Assembly: GCF_019266065.1 (NCBI RefSeq)
Contig: NZ_LPNR01000105.1
Location: 1-64,000 of the forward strand
Origin: Nocardia sp. MH4
Lineage (GTDB): Bacteria; Actinomycetota; Actinomycetes; Mycobacteriales; Mycobacteriaceae
DNA length: 64,000 nucleotides
Direction: 5' to 3'
In this document: positions 9,206-17,717 of the stretch, in pieces
Layout of the letters: each line of letters opens with the position of its first letter
How positions within the stretch are numbered: the stretch's first letter is position 1
Position numbers and translations under genes: made by a program
The notes under the pieces: generated by a model
What the model saw: the letters and a program-made list of their open reading frames with translations, nothing else
Told to the model about the DNA's origin: nothing
The model's database searches: none

Positions 9206-10015
9206 ATGAGCAGAGTCACCGCACGGCGCAAGACGATCCGGCTGTCGCCGACCGGACGGATCCAGCGCCCGGACACCCTGGCGGTGGAGGAACCGCTCGA
9301 GATCCGCGTGGACGGGCAGTCGCTCACCGTCACCATGCGCACCCCGGGCAACGACATCGACCTGGTGCACGGTTTCCTCTTCGGCGAGGACATCATCGGC
9401 TCGGCGGACGACATCGTCACCGCCCGCTACTGCGCGGGCACCGACGAGCAGGGCCGCAACACCTACAACGTGCTCGACCTGCGCCTGCGCACCCCGGTGC
9501 CGCTGCACACCCGCAACTTCCTCACCACCGGCGCGTGTGGCCTCTGCGGCAAGTCCGCGCTCGACGAGGTGCGCACGCACACCCGCTACCCGATCCCGCG
9601 CGACACCGCGACGGTGTCGACCGAGGTCCTGTCCGGCCTGCCCAAGCAGCTGCGCGCCGGTCAGAAGCTCTTCGACGCCACCGGCGGCCTGCACGCGGCG
9701 GGCCTGTTCAGCACCGACGGCACGTTGCTGGCGGTCCGCGAGGACATCGGCAGGCACAACGCCGTCGACAAGGTGATCGGCTGGGCGTTGCGGGAGAACC
9801 GGATTCCCGCGCCGGATCTGATCCTGGTGGTGAGCAGCCGCGCGTCCTTCGAACTGGCGCAGAAGGCGGTGATGGCCGGCATCCCGATCCTGGCCGCGGT
9901 GTCGGCGCCGAGCTCACTGGCCGTGGACCTGGCGGCCGAGTCGGAGCTGACGCTGGTGGGCTTCCTGCGCGGCGAGACGATGAATATCTACACGGGTGAA
10001 CATCGTCTGACCTGA
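9206..10015 (+). CDS. fdhD: Formate dehydrogenase accessory sulfurtransferase FdhD
   Basis: The 269-residue protein carries the FdhD signature with a CxxC pair in TGACGLCGKSALDE (Cys111, Cys114), the segment REDIGRHNAVDKVIGWAL, and a C-terminal FLRGETMNIYTG. FdhD transfers sulfur from a cysteine desulfurase to the molybdenum cofactor of formate dehydrogenase-type enzymes in the cytoplasm. The likely client in this window is the YdeP-like oxidoreductase at 3660-5981. The start is ATG 9206; upstream in-frame codons back to 9050 lie inside the preceding gene and are unlikely. The call is firm; only the client pairing is inference. Confidence 0.93.
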   Translation: MSRVTARRKTIRLSPTGRIQRPDTLAVEEPLEIRVDGQSLTVTMRTPGNDIDLVHGFLFGEDIIGSADDIVTARYCAGTDEQGRNTYNVLDLRLRTPVPLHTRNFLTTGACGLCGKSALDEVRTHTRYPIPRDTATVSTEVLSGLPKQLRAGQKLFDATGGLHAAGLFSTDGTLLAVREDIGRHNAVDKVIGWALRENRIPAPDLILVVSSRASFELAQKAVMAGIPILAAVSAPSSLAVDLAAESELTLVGFLRGETMNIYTGEHRLT

Positions 10016-10113
10016 GCGTTTCACGGTCGAAGTGGGCGTTCGGCCATACTGCCCAGTACGGTGTCGGGACTGCTACCCCGGCATCGAAGCCCGGGGGGAG
10101 TTTAGAAACGAAG

Positions 10114-11013
10114 ATGTTTTACATGATGACGAAAGATCGGCGCCCCGTCCGGATGGTGCTCACCGCGCTGCTCGGGGCCGTCGTGGTGCTCACCGGCGGA
10201 TGCGGCATCGGATCCGAGCCCGCGACCCCGCCGCGCACGACGACGAGTATCGCCGCCATCGATCCCGGCGCGGGCGGCGCCGGCAACGTCTCGATCGCGG
10301 TGCCCGGCAGTCTGGCCGCCGACTTCAACGCAGTACAGCAGGGTTTCCGCGGCAGCGTGGGACTGGCGATCATGCCGGTGGGCGGGGACAAGATGGTCAC
10401 CTTCGGCACCTGGACCTCGGGCCCGGCCTGGTCGACGATCAAGGTGCCGCTGGCCATCGCGGCGCTGCGCAACAACGCCTCCTACGTCACCACCGCGACC
10501 TCGGCCATCACCGCCTCCGACAACGGCGCCGCCGACACCCTGTGGCAGTCGCTGGGTTCCGGCGCCGCCGCGGCCACGGCCGTGGAGAACGTGCTGCGCG
10601 AGGGCGGCGACACCACGACTACGGTGCCCACCACCCGCACCAGGGCCGACGCGTCGGTCTACGGCCAGGCCGAATGGACGCTGGCCGAGCAGGTGCGTTT
10701 CGCCGCGCACCTGCCCTGCATTCCGCAGAGCCAGCGCGTGGTCGGGCTCATGCAGCAGATCATCCCGAGTCATCGCTGGGGACTGGGCGCCTTCGGCAGC
10801 GCCGAGTTCAAGGGCGGCTGGGGCCCGGACCTGTCCGGCAAATACCTGGTCCGCCAGTTCGGGCTCATCGATTCGCCCTCGGGCCGGATCGCGATCGCCT
10901 TCGCCGCGCAACCGGATTCGGGCTCCTTCAACGACGGCATGACCATGCTGGACAAGATGGCGACGCTGATCTCGGGTCATCTCGGCGAGCTGGCCGGAGG
11001 TCACTGCCCCTGA
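10114..11013 (+). CDS. Secreted lipoprotein with class A beta-lactamase-like motifs
   Basis: The protein is 299 residues long. The N-terminus has a basic region, a hydrophobic helix and a lipobox-like LTGGC (Cys30), so it is probably a membrane-anchored exported protein. The mature part shows the order of motifs of serine beta-lactamases and penicillin-interacting hydrolases: SxxK as STIK (Ser107, Lys110), SDN at 135-137, and KGG at 233-235. A catalytically competent hydrolase is therefore possible, but the class A Glu166 region was not recognised and the fold is shorter than usual after SDN. It could act on peptidoglycan or be an inactive relative. It is followed closely by pfkA. Confidence 0.7.
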   Translation: MFYMMTKDRRPVRMVLTALLGAVVVLTGGCGIGSEPATPPRTTTSIAAIDPGAGGAGNVSIAVPGSLAADFNAVQQGFRGSVGLAIMPVGGDKMVTFGTWTSGPAWSTIKVPLAIAALRNNASYVTTATSAITASDNGAADTLWQSLGSGAAAATAVENVLREGGDTTTTVPTTRTRADASVYGQAEWTLAEQVRFAAHLPCIPQSQRVVGLMQQIIPSHRWGLGAFGSAEFKGGWGPDLSGKYLVRQFGLIDSPSGRIAIAFAAQPDSGSFNDGMTMLDKMATLISGHLGELAGGHCP

Positions 11014-11027
11014 TCGCCGCCGGTGCG

Positions 11028-11034
11028 GCAAGAT
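11028..11034 (+). promoter_or_regulatory. Candidate -10 element for pfkA
   Basis: CAAGAT (11029-11034) ends seven bases before ATG 11042, consistent with a leaderless transcript. It argues against using ATG 11033, which would lie within this element. Confidence 0.35.
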
Positions 11035-11041
11035 GAACGCC

Positions 11042-12076
11042 ATGCGCATCGGAGTCTTGACCGGAGGCGGAGACTGTCCAGGGCTGAACGCGGTGATCCG
11101 GGCTGTCGTCCGCACCGCGAACGGCCGCTACGGCGACTCGATTGTCGGGTTCGAGGACGGCTGGCGCGGCCTCCTAGAGGACCGCAAGATCCGTATCCAC
11201 AACGACGACCGCACCGACCGGCTGCTCACCAAGGGCGGCACCATGCTCGGCACCGCGCGCACCAATCCGGATGTGCTGCGCGCCGGGCTCGGCCGGATCA
11301 AGCAGACCCTCGACGACAACGGCATCGAAGCCCTGATCCCGATCGGCGGCGAGGGCACGCTCACCGCCGCGAGCTGGCTCTCCGACGAGGGGGTGCCGGT
11401 GGTCGGCGTCCCCAAGACCATCGACAACGACATCGATTGCACCGACGTCACGTTCGGCCACGACACCGCCCTCTCGATCGCCACCGAGGCCATCGACCGT
11501 CTGCACACCACCGCCGAATCCCATCAGCGGGTGATGCTGGTGGAGGTGATGGGCAGGCACGCGGGCTGGATCGCGCTCAACTCCGGCATCGCGGCCGGCG
11601 CGCATCTGACCCTGGTGCCCGAGGAGCCCTTCGACGTGGCGCAGGTGTGCGCGATGATCAAGAGCCGTTTCCAGCGCGGGGACAAGCACTTCATCTGCGT
11701 GGTCGCCGAAGGCGCGCACCCCGCACCGGATTCCGGCTTCGCGCTGCGCGAGGGCGGTATCGACGAGTTCGGTCACGAGCGGTTCACCGGCGTCGCCCAG
11801 CAGCTCGGCTCGGAGATCGAGCGCCGGATCGGCAAGGAGGTCCGCACCACCGTGCTCGGCCACGTCCAGCGCGGTGGCAGCCCGACCCCCTACGACCGCA
11901 TCCTGGCGACCCGCTTCGGCGTGCACGCCGCCGAAGCGGTACACGCCGGACACTTCGGGCAGATGGTCGCCCTGCACGGCACCACCATCGGGTTGGTTCC
12001 GCTGTCGGAGGCCACCAAGCAGCTCAAGCGGGTTCCGCCGGAACGACTCGGCGAGGCGCGGGCCTTCTTCGGCTGA
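11042..12076 (+). CDS. pfkA: 6-phosphofructokinase
   Basis: The enzyme phosphorylates fructose 6-phosphate in glycolysis. At 344 residues it has the family length. Motifs seen are [17 protein letters not shown] at the N-terminus (nucleotide site), PIGGEGTL, the catalytic PKTIDNDI region with Asp residues, [10 protein letters not shown] (sugar phosphate contact) and [13 protein letters not shown]. The GGEGT loop, with Gly where PPi-dependent enzymes carry Asp, favours ATP as donor; this is inference from family knowledge. ATG 11042 was preferred to ATG 11033 because the product then begins [10 protein letters not shown] like its homologues and a -10 element is correctly spaced. Confidence 0.95.
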   Translation: MRIGVLTGGGDCPGLNAVIRAVVRTANGRYGDSIVGFEDGWRGLLEDRKIRIHNDDRTDRLLTKGGTMLGTARTNPDVLRAGLGRIKQTLDDNGIEALIPIGGEGTLTAASWLSDEGVPVVGVPKTIDNDIDCTDVTFGHDTALSIATEAIDRLHTTAESHQRVMLVEVMGRHAGWIALNSGIAAGAHLTLVPEEPFDVAQVCAMIKSRFQRGDKHFICVVAEGAHPAPDSGFALREGGIDEFGHERFTGVAQQLGSEIERRIGKEVRTTVLGHVQRGGSPTPYDRILATRFGVHAAEAVHAGHFGQMVALHGTTIGLVPLSEATKQLKRVPPERLGEARAFFG

Positions 12077-12111
12077 CCCGCAGCGGTCCTCGACTTTTCG
12101 GTGCGCGTCGG

Positions 12112-12117
12112 TACCGT
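12112..12117 (+). promoter_or_regulatory. Candidate -10 element, leaderless hydrolase gene
   Basis: TACCGT ends six bases before ATG 12124. It supports the lipoprotein start over longer in-frame options reaching back into pfkA. Confidence 0.35.
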
Positions 12118-12123
12118 TGCCGT

Positions 12124-13497
12124 ATGCGCACCGGTCGAGTGATCGTTTCGGTACTGTTCGTCGTCGCCGCGCTGGTGACGGGCTGTTCCTCGGACGAGGA
12201 CGCCGGACCCGCCGTCCAGGGGCCGTGGCACGGTGACATCGAGGTGCCGGGTGCGCCGATCGCGATCGGCGTGACCTTCGCCGAGAACGGTTCGGCCACC
12301 ATCGACATCCCGGCACAGGGCGTGCGCGCCGCGGCGCTGAAGGACGTGCGCACCGAGCCGGACCGGGTCGAGTTCACGGTTCCCGACGCACCGGGCGACC
12401 CGGGTTTCCGCGGCAAGCTCGACGGCGAGCAGATCACCGGCGACTGGGCGCAGTCCGGCCAGACGGTGCCGCTGGTGCTGCGCCGCGGCCCGGTCGAGAG
12501 CGTGGCCAGGCCGCAGGACCCGAAACCGCCGTACCCGTACCGCAGCGAGGACGTCACCTATCGCAGCGGTGACATCACCATCGCGGGCACGCTCACCGAA
12601 CCCGAAGGCAGCGGCCCGTTCCCGGCGATGCTGCTGATCACCGGCAGCGGACCGCAGGACCGCAACGAGGACCTGATGGGTCACCGCCCGTTCCTGCTGC
12701 TGGCCGACACCTTCACCCGCGCCGGCTACGCCGTGCTGCGCACCGACGACCGCGGCGTCGGCGGCACCGGCGGCAACCTCGACGTCGCCACCTACCCCGA
12801 CCTCGCCGCCGACGCGGCCGCGGGCGTCGCGTTCCTGCGCGCCCGGCCCGAGATCGATCCGGCGAAGGTCGGCCTGTTCGGGCACAGCGAGGGCGGCTAC
12901 CTCGCCCCGCTCGTCGCCGCCCGGCCCGACAGCAACGTCGCGTTCGCGGTGCTCATGGCCGGCCCGGCGGTGGTCGGCGCGGACGTGCTGATCGAGCAGA
13001 ACAAGGTGATCATGGCCGGCGCGGGCGCGCCGCAGAACGAGATCGACGCGCAGGTCGACTACGTCACCCGGTGGTCGGCCCTGCTGCGCGCGGGCGATAC
13101 CGCCGGCGCCGCGGCCTACGCCCAGCAGCACAACGATTCGCTGCCGCCCGAGCAGCGCGCGCCCCAGGCGACCCTCGACTCGTTCAACACCCCGTACATG
13201 GCCTCGTTCATCACCTACGACCCGAAGCCCGCGCTGGAGGCCCTGCGGGTGCCGGTGCTGGCCTTCTTCGGCGACAAGGACCAGCAGGTGCTCGCCACGC
13301 AGAACGACCCGCCGATGCGGGCGAACCTGGCGGGCGACCCCGACGCCACCGTGCACACCTTTCCCGGCCTCAACCACCTGATGCAGCCCACCGACACGGG
13401 CAAACCCAGCGAATATTCCACCATCGAGACCACCATCGACCCGGCGGTGCTCACCTACGTCACCGACTGGCTCACCCAGCGCGTCCCGCCCCGCTAG
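12124..13497 (+). CDS. Exported alpha/beta hydrolase lipoprotein
   Basis: The 457-residue product starts with a signal peptide and lipobox (VTGC, Cys21). An N-terminal beta-rich domain of about 110 residues follows, then an alpha/beta hydrolase domain of the BAAT / acyl-CoA thioesterase-like type. The nucleophile elbow is GHSEGGYL (Ser255), the probable acid lies in FFGDKDQQV and the histidine in GLNHLMQPT. The substrate is unknown; extracellular ester or peptide hydrolysis fits the family. The long frame is open back to 11023 across pfkA, but the signal peptide and -10 element fix the start at 12124. Confidence 0.85.
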   Translation: MRTGRVIVSVLFVVAALVTGCSSDEDAGPAVQGPWHGDIEVPGAPIAIGVTFAENGSATIDIPAQGVRAAALKDVRTEPDRVEFTVPDAPGDPGFRGKLDGEQITGDWAQSGQTVPLVLRRGPVESVARPQDPKPPYPYRSEDVTYRSGDITIAGTLTEPEGSGPFPAMLLITGSGPQDRNEDLMGHRPFLLLADTFTRAGYAVLRTDDRGVGGTGGNLDVATYPDLAADAAAGVAFLRARPEIDPAKVGLFGHSEGGYLAPLVAARPDSNVAFAVLMAGPAVVGADVLIEQNKVIMAGAGAPQNEIDAQVDYVTRWSALLRAGDTAGAAAYAQQHNDSLPPEQRAPQATLDSFNTPYMASFITYDPKPALEALRVPVLAFFGDKDQQVLATQNDPPMRANLAGDPDATVHTFPGLNHLMQPTDTGKPSEYSTIETTIDPAVLTYVTDWLTQRVPPR

Positions 13498-13504
13498 AGC
13501 TTCC

Positions 13505-13510
13505 TAAGAT
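13505..13510 (+). promoter_or_regulatory. Candidate -10 element for gatB
   Basis: TAAGAT ends eight bases before ATG 13519, in the 21-base gap after the hydrolase gene. The gap has no ribosome-binding site, so leaderless expression is plausible. Confidence 0.4.
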
Positions 13511-13518
13511 AGACAGTT

Positions 13519-15024
13519 ATGAGCGCACCCACGGTCGAGTTGATGGACTACGCCGATGTCATCTCCCGGTACGAGCCGGTGCTCGGCATGGAGGTCCACG
13601 TCGAGTTGTCCACGGCGACCAAGATGTTCTGCGGTTGCCCCACCGAGTTCGGCGCCGAACCCAATACCCAGGTGTGCCCGGTCTGCCTCGGCCTGCCCGG
13701 CTCGCTGCCGGTGGTCAACGAGAAGGCCGTCGAGTCGGCCATCCGGATCGGTCTCGCGCTGAACTGTTCGATCACCCCGTGGGGCCGGTTCGCGCGCAAG
13801 AACTACTTCTACCCGGATCAGCCGAAGAACTACCAGATCAGCCAGTACGACGAGCCGATCGCCACCGACGGCTTCCTCGATGTCGTGCTCGACGACGGGT
13901 CCACCTTCCGGGTCGACATCGAGCGCGCCCACATGGAGGAGGACACCGGCAAGTCGCTGCACGTGGGCGGCGCGACCGGTCGAATCCACGGCGCCAGTCA
14001 CTCGCTGCTCGACTTCAACCGCGCGGGCGTGCCGCTGATCGAGATCGTCACCAAGCCGATCACCGGTGCCGGTGAGCGCGCGCCCGAGGTCGCCCGCGCC
14101 TACGTCACCGCGCTGCGCGAGGTGCTGCGCTCGCTGAACGTCTCCGACGTGAAGATGGAGCAGGGCTCGCTGCGCTGCGACGCCAACGTGTCGCTGATGC
14201 CGGTGGGCGCGAAGGAATTCGGCACCCGCACCGAGACCAAGAACGTGAACTCGCTCAAGAGCGTCGAGGTTGCGGTGCGCTACGAGATGCGCCGGCAGGC
14301 GGCCGTGCTCACCGACGGCGGCGAGATCGTCCAGGAGACCCGGCACTTCAACGAGGCCGACGGCTCCACGTCCGCGGGTCGCCGCAAGGAGACCGCCGAG
14401 GACTACCGCTACTTCCCGGAGCCGGACCTCGAGCCCGTCGCCCCGGCCGCCGAGTGGGTCGAACAACTGCGCGCCACCATTCCGGAGTACCCGTGGCTGG
14501 TACGCGCCCGGATCCAGGCCGACTGGGGCCTGTCCGACGAGGTCATGCGCGACCTCGTCAACGCGGGCGCGCTCGACCTGATCATCGCCACCGTCGAGGC
14601 GGGCGCCCCCGCGAACGAGGCGCGCTCGTGGTGGGTCGCCTATCTGACCGAGAAGGCCAAGGAGCGCGAGGTCGCCCTGGCCGACCTGCCGATCACCCCG
14701 GCGCAGGTGGCGGCGGTGATCGCGCTGGTCGAGGCCAAGACCGTCAACAACAAGGTCGCCAAGCAGGTCGTCGACTTCGTCCTCGCGGGCGAGGGCGAGC
14801 CCGCCGCGATCGTCGAGGCCAAGGGCCTGGGCATGGTCAGCGACGACTCCGCCCTGCAGGTCGAGGTCGAGAAGGCGCTGGCCGCCAACCCTGATATCGC
14901 CGAGAAGATCCGCGCCGGCAAGGTCCAGGCGGCGGGCAAGATCGTCGGCGACGTGATGAAGGCCACCCGCGGCCAGGCCGACGCGGCCAAGGTCCGCGAG
15001 CTGGTCCTCGCCGCCTGCGCGTAG
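13519..15024 (+). CDS. gatB: Asp-tRNA(Asn)/Glu-tRNA(Gln) amidotransferase subunit B
   Basis: GatB is the kinase/transamidase subunit of GatCAB, which converts Glu-tRNA(Gln) and Asp-tRNA(Asn) into the correctly amidated tRNAs. The 501-residue protein has [12 protein letters not shown] at the N-terminus, a four-cysteine zinc site (CGC at 38-40, CPVC at 53-56), [17 protein letters not shown] and HMEEDTGKS, and a C-terminal helical YqeY-like tail. gatA and gatC are not in the window; in relatives they lie upstream of pfkA, beyond the left edge or elsewhere. A strong terminator follows. Confidence 0.96.
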   Translation: MSAPTVELMDYADVISRYEPVLGMEVHVELSTATKMFCGCPTEFGAEPNTQVCPVCLGLPGSLPVVNEKAVESAIRIGLALNCSITPWGRFARKNYFYPDQPKNYQISQYDEPIATDGFLDVVLDDGSTFRVDIERAHMEEDTGKSLHVGGATGRIHGASHSLLDFNRAGVPLIEIVTKPITGAGERAPEVARAYVTALREVLRSLNVSDVKMEQGSLRCDANVSLMPVGAKEFGTRTETKNVNSLKSVEVAVRYEMRRQAAVLTDGGEIVQETRHFNEADGSTSAGRRKETAEDYRYFPEPDLEPVAPAAEWVEQLRATIPEYPWLVRARIQADWGLSDEVMRDLVNAGALDLIIATVEAGAPANEARSWWVAYLTEKAKEREVALADLPITPAQVAAVIALVEAKTVNNKVAKQVVDFVLAGEGEPAAIVEAKGLGMVSDDSALQVEVEKALAANPDIAEKIRAGKVQAAGKIVGDVMKATRGQADAAKVRELVLAACA

Positions 15025-15033
15025 ACGCTCGAC

Positions 15034-15074
15034 AACCACCGCCCCCCACCGGATTCCGGTGGGGGCGGTGGTGT
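15034..15074. terminator. Bidirectional terminator between gatB and the LppZ-like gene
   Basis: An inverted repeat with arms 15035-15053 and 15056-15073 gives an 18-bp stem with one bulged C and a two-base loop. It lies between two convergent genes. It lacks a long T run, as is common in high-GC actinobacteria. Confidence 0.7.
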
Positions 15075-15075
15075 T

Positions 15076-16200
15076 CTAGTCGGGGCCGCCTGCCCCGCCC
15101 TGCGGCGGCGGGATGCGCACGACGCGATCGTCGAACTCGCCCGGCGTGCCGTCGGCCTTGTTGGTCGTGGTCACCCAGACGCTGCCGTCGGGCGAGGCCG
15201 TCGCGCCGAGGAGCTTGCCGTACTTGTCCTGGGCGATCAGGGCGGGCGCGGTGGTGACGGCGAAGGTATTGGGGTCGGCGGCCACGGCGGCCAGCGCCTT
15301 GCCCTCGCCCAGGGCCACGGCGACACCGTCACCGGTGGCCGTGCAACCACCGACGCCGGGTCGATCGGGCCAGGTCCACGAGACGGTCAGGGCGCCGTCG
15401 GTGCCCAGATGCTGGAGCCGGTCCTCGGCGGCGGTGCGGTCGGTGACCCACATGCCGTCCTTGCCGTCGCGGCAGATGTCGCCCGCCGTGCCGATGCCCG
15501 AGGCCACCACCTGCGGCGTGTTCACCCCCGAGGACGGCGACTCCAGGCGCAGCACTTTCCCGCCGAGCGAGCCGGGATCGGCCGCCGAGCCGGGGTTGCC
15601 CGCGTCGCCGGTGAGGACGAGCAGCTGGGTGGGCGTCGCCCATTCGATGGCGCCGCGATTCCCGCTGGCGCCCTTCGGGATTCCGGTCAGGATCTCCTTG
15701 GGCGCCCCGCCGTTGCGGGACAGCCGGACCACCCGGTTGTCGCTGCCGGTGGTGATGTAGGCGTACATCAGCCCGTCCTCGCCGAAGGTGGGCGAGAGCA
15801 CGATGTCGGAGATGCCGCCGTCGCCGGAACCGTCGACCGGCACGCGCGCGACCTCGACCGCCGGCTCCTGCGGCGTGCTCGCGTCGACCGGGGTCACCTG
15901 CAGGATGCGGCCGGTCCGCCGCTCCGCCACCAGCGCACCGTCGCCGACCGGGATCAGCCCGGCGGCCGAATCCAGGCAGGTGGCGATGACATTCGGGTCG
16001 GGATCGATGCACGGGCCGGTTGGCCGCGGTACCTGGGAGGGCGACTCCTGCGGCTTCTTCGGCTCGACATTGGACCCACCCAGCGACGGCTCGGTGGTGA
16101 ACGGGCTCGACGCCGACTCGTCGAATCGGGCGCACCCGGCGACCAAGACGGTGCCCAGTGCCAACCCGATCGCCACGCGGCCCGCGAATACCGAACTCAT
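15076..16200 (-). CDS. PQQ-type glucose/sorbosone dehydrogenase lipoprotein (LppZ-like)
   Basis: The 374-residue product has a signal peptide and lipobox (LVAGC, Cys23), then a beta-propeller of the glucose/sorbosone dehydrogenase type with repeated strands such as GISDIVLSPTFGEDGLMYAYI. Its position beside a DoxX gene, and its lipoprotein nature, match M. tuberculosis LppZ (Rv3006), recalled from memory. PQQ binding is family-based inference; the exact substrate is unknown. The start at 16200 places MSSVFAGRVAIG directly before the hydrophobic core; a longer form to 16263 would spoil the signal peptide. Confidence 0.85.
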   Translation of the reverse strand: MSSVFAGRVAIGLALGTVLVAGCARFDESASSPFTTEPSLGGSNVEPKKPQESPSQVPRPTGPCIDPDPNVIATCLDSAAGLIPVGDGALVAERRTGRILQVTPVDASTPQEPAVEVARVPVDGSGDGGISDIVLSPTFGEDGLMYAYITTGSDNRVVRLSRNGGAPKEILTGIPKGASGNRGAIEWATPTQLLVLTGDAGNPGSAADPGSLGGKVLRLESPSSGVNTPQVVASGIGTAGDICRDGKDGMWVTDRTAAEDRLQHLGTDGALTVSWTWPDRPGVGGCTATGDGVAVALGEGKALAAVAADPNTFAVTTAPALIAQDKYGKLLGATASPDGSVWVTTTNKADGTPGEFDDRVVRIPPPQGGAGGPD

Positions 16201-16278
16201 GGCACAGACGTTACCGGCAGCCGAGTGGGGCTGACACGCCTGTTCCGGGGAAGACCGGCACACCGACTCGGCACGTCA

Positions 16279-16284
16279 TAGGGT
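16279..16284 (+). promoter_or_regulatory. Candidate -10 element for doxX gene
   Basis: TAGGGT ends six bases before GTG 16291, a leaderless arrangement. Confidence 0.4.
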
Positions 16285-16290
16285 GAGGCG

Positions 16291-17142
16291 GTGACCGACA
16301 AGTCGAATGACACGCCGAACGCCGATGGGCCGGCGCCGACCGGACCGCCCGCGTCGTCGTCGGGTCGCCCGGTGACCAGCCCGTACGATTCGCCCACCAC
16401 GCAGATGCCGAAACCGGATCTGCACAAGGACATTCCGCGCACCGACGAGGACCTCGGCCTCGACCCCGGTGACGAGGTGCCCAGCGCCGGTGCCGCACAG
16501 GCCGCCGGTGGGGGCGACGACGGGTACGGCTACGCGTCGATCCCGCCCGCGGCGGCTGCCTCGGCGGGCGCGGTCCGGCTGCAGCGCCGCAATCGCGAGC
16601 CTCGCCGCGGCACCCTGGACCTGGGTCTGTTCGTGCTGCGCCTGGTGGTCGGCTACACCTTCATCTACCACGGGCTGCAGAAGCTCACCGGCTGGTTCCA
16701 CGGCCCCGGCCTCGACGGCACCAAGGCGATGATGGAGGGCGGCGGCTGGGATTATCCGTCGCTGTCGACGGCCCTGGTGATCGCCGGCGAACTCGGTGGC
16801 GGCATCCTGCTCGTCCTCGGTCTGGCCACCCCGCTCGCCGGTGGTGCCGTGCTGGCGACGATCCTCACCGCGTGGATGTGGAAGCAGGGCATGATCCCTG
16901 GCTTCCAGTACAACGCGGGGACCCCCACCGGCGTCGAACTCGACAGCGTGCTGGCCGGCGCGGCGCTGGCGATCATCCTCACCGGCCCCGGCCGCTGGTC
17001 CTTCGACCGTGCCCGCGGCTGGGCGACCCGCCCGGCCTACGGCTCCTTCACCGTCGTCGTGCTCGCCATCGCCGCCGCGATCGCCACCTACGTGTTCCTC
17101 CACGGCGGCAATCCGTTGAAGGGCATCGGCCCGTTCAACTGA
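16291..17142 (+). CDS. DoxX family membrane protein
   Basis: The protein is 283 residues long. The first 110 residues are polar and Pro/Asp-rich. Four membrane helices follow, with the DoxX signature LRLVVGYTFIYHGLQKLTGW and GELGGGILLVLGLATPLAG. DoxX-type proteins act in membrane redox complexes; in mycobacteria a DoxX protein works with superoxide dismutase and a sulfurtransferase in thiol-stress defence. Neither partner is seen here. Its stop overlaps the convergent MarR gene by eight bases. The long polar N-terminal extension is a feature of the actinobacterial subgroup. Confidence 0.85.
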   Translation: MTDKSNDTPNADGPAPTGPPASSSGRPVTSPYDSPTTQMPKPDLHKDIPRTDEDLGLDPGDEVPSAGAAQAAGGGDDGYGYASIPPAAAASAGAVRLQRRNREPRRGTLDLGLFVLRLVVGYTFIYHGLQKLTGWFHGPGLDGTKAMMEGGGWDYPSLSTALVIAGELGGGILLVLGLATPLAGGAVLATILTAWMWKQGMIPGFQYNAGTPTGVELDSVLAGAALAIILTGPGRWSFDRARGWATRPAYGSFTVVVLAIAAAIATYVFLHGGNPLKGIGPFN

Positions 17143-17632
17143 GTCCGGACGGCTGCGGCGGTGTGGGTTCGGCCAGGTGGGCGGTCATGGTGATCCGCAC
17201 ATCGGCCAGGAATTCCTCGAACCGCCGCAGCTCGGTGGGGGAGTATCGCCCCATGACCGTCTCCTCCACCTTCACCCCGAGGGGTCCGAAGAAGTCGTCG
17301 GCCAGGTCGTGGATGCGCGGGGTGCTGCGCAGGGTGACGATGCGCCGGTCGTCGTGCTCGCGGCTGCGGACGATGTGCCCGGCCTTCTCGAGCCGGTTCA
17401 GCAGCGCGGTGGTCGCGCTGTTGGACAACGAGATCCGCTCGCTGAGCCGCGCGGGTGACAGGGTCGCGCCGCGTTCCTCCGCGGTGAGGATCTCGATCAG
17501 CGCCTCGGCATCGGTGGAGTGCAGCCCGAGCCAGGCCGCGAATCGATGGGTGAATTCGCGGTAGTTCGCGCCGTAGGCGCGCATGCCCTCGTGGATCCGT
17601 TGATACTGCGCGCCAGCGTCCGACCGGGTCAT
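17135..17632 (-). CDS. MarR-family transcriptional regulator
   Basis: The 165-residue protein contains a winged helix domain (LSPARLSERISLSNSATTALL as recognition region, then the wing REHDDRRIVTLRSTP), which is the MarR hallmark. ATG 17632 is preceded by AGGAACC at good spacing; ATG 17647 is an in-frame alternative. It is transcribed divergently from an EmrB/QacA-type efflux gene. The shared 85-bp region contains a repeat overlapping the efflux promoter, so repression of the transporter, relieved by a small molecule, is the probable role. Confidence 0.9.
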   Translation of the reverse strand: MTRSDAGAQYQRIHEGMRAYGANYREFTHRFAAWLGLHSTDAEALIEILTAEERGATLSPARLSERISLSNSATTALLNRLEKAGHIVRSREHDDRRIVTLRSTPRIHDLADDFFGPLGVKVEETVMGRYSPTELRRFEEFLADVRITMTAHLAEPTPPQPSGLS

Positions 17633-17650
17633 AGGTTCCTTTCGCATCGG

Positions 17651-17679
17651 TTGACATCCTATTGCCCGCAATCTACTTT
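17651..17679 (+). promoter_or_regulatory. Promoter of the MFS efflux gene
   Basis: A perfect -35 TTGACA (17651-17656) is followed after 17 bases by TACTTT (17674-17679). The predicted transcription start near 17686 falls inside the operator repeats. Confidence 0.6.
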
Positions 17680-17681
17680 GA

Positions 17682-17708
17682 CCATGGAAATATTCCACCA
17701 TGGAAATA
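17682..17708. promoter_or_regulatory. Probable MarR operator: CCATGGAAATA repeated twice
   Basis: CCATGGAAATA occurs at 17682-17692 and 17698-17708, a 16-base period, with an inverted TGGAA/TTCCA pair between them. The site covers the predicted transcription start and reaches the ribosome site of the efflux gene, so bound MarR would block its expression. Confidence 0.6.
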
Positions 17709-17717
17709 GGAGATGCG

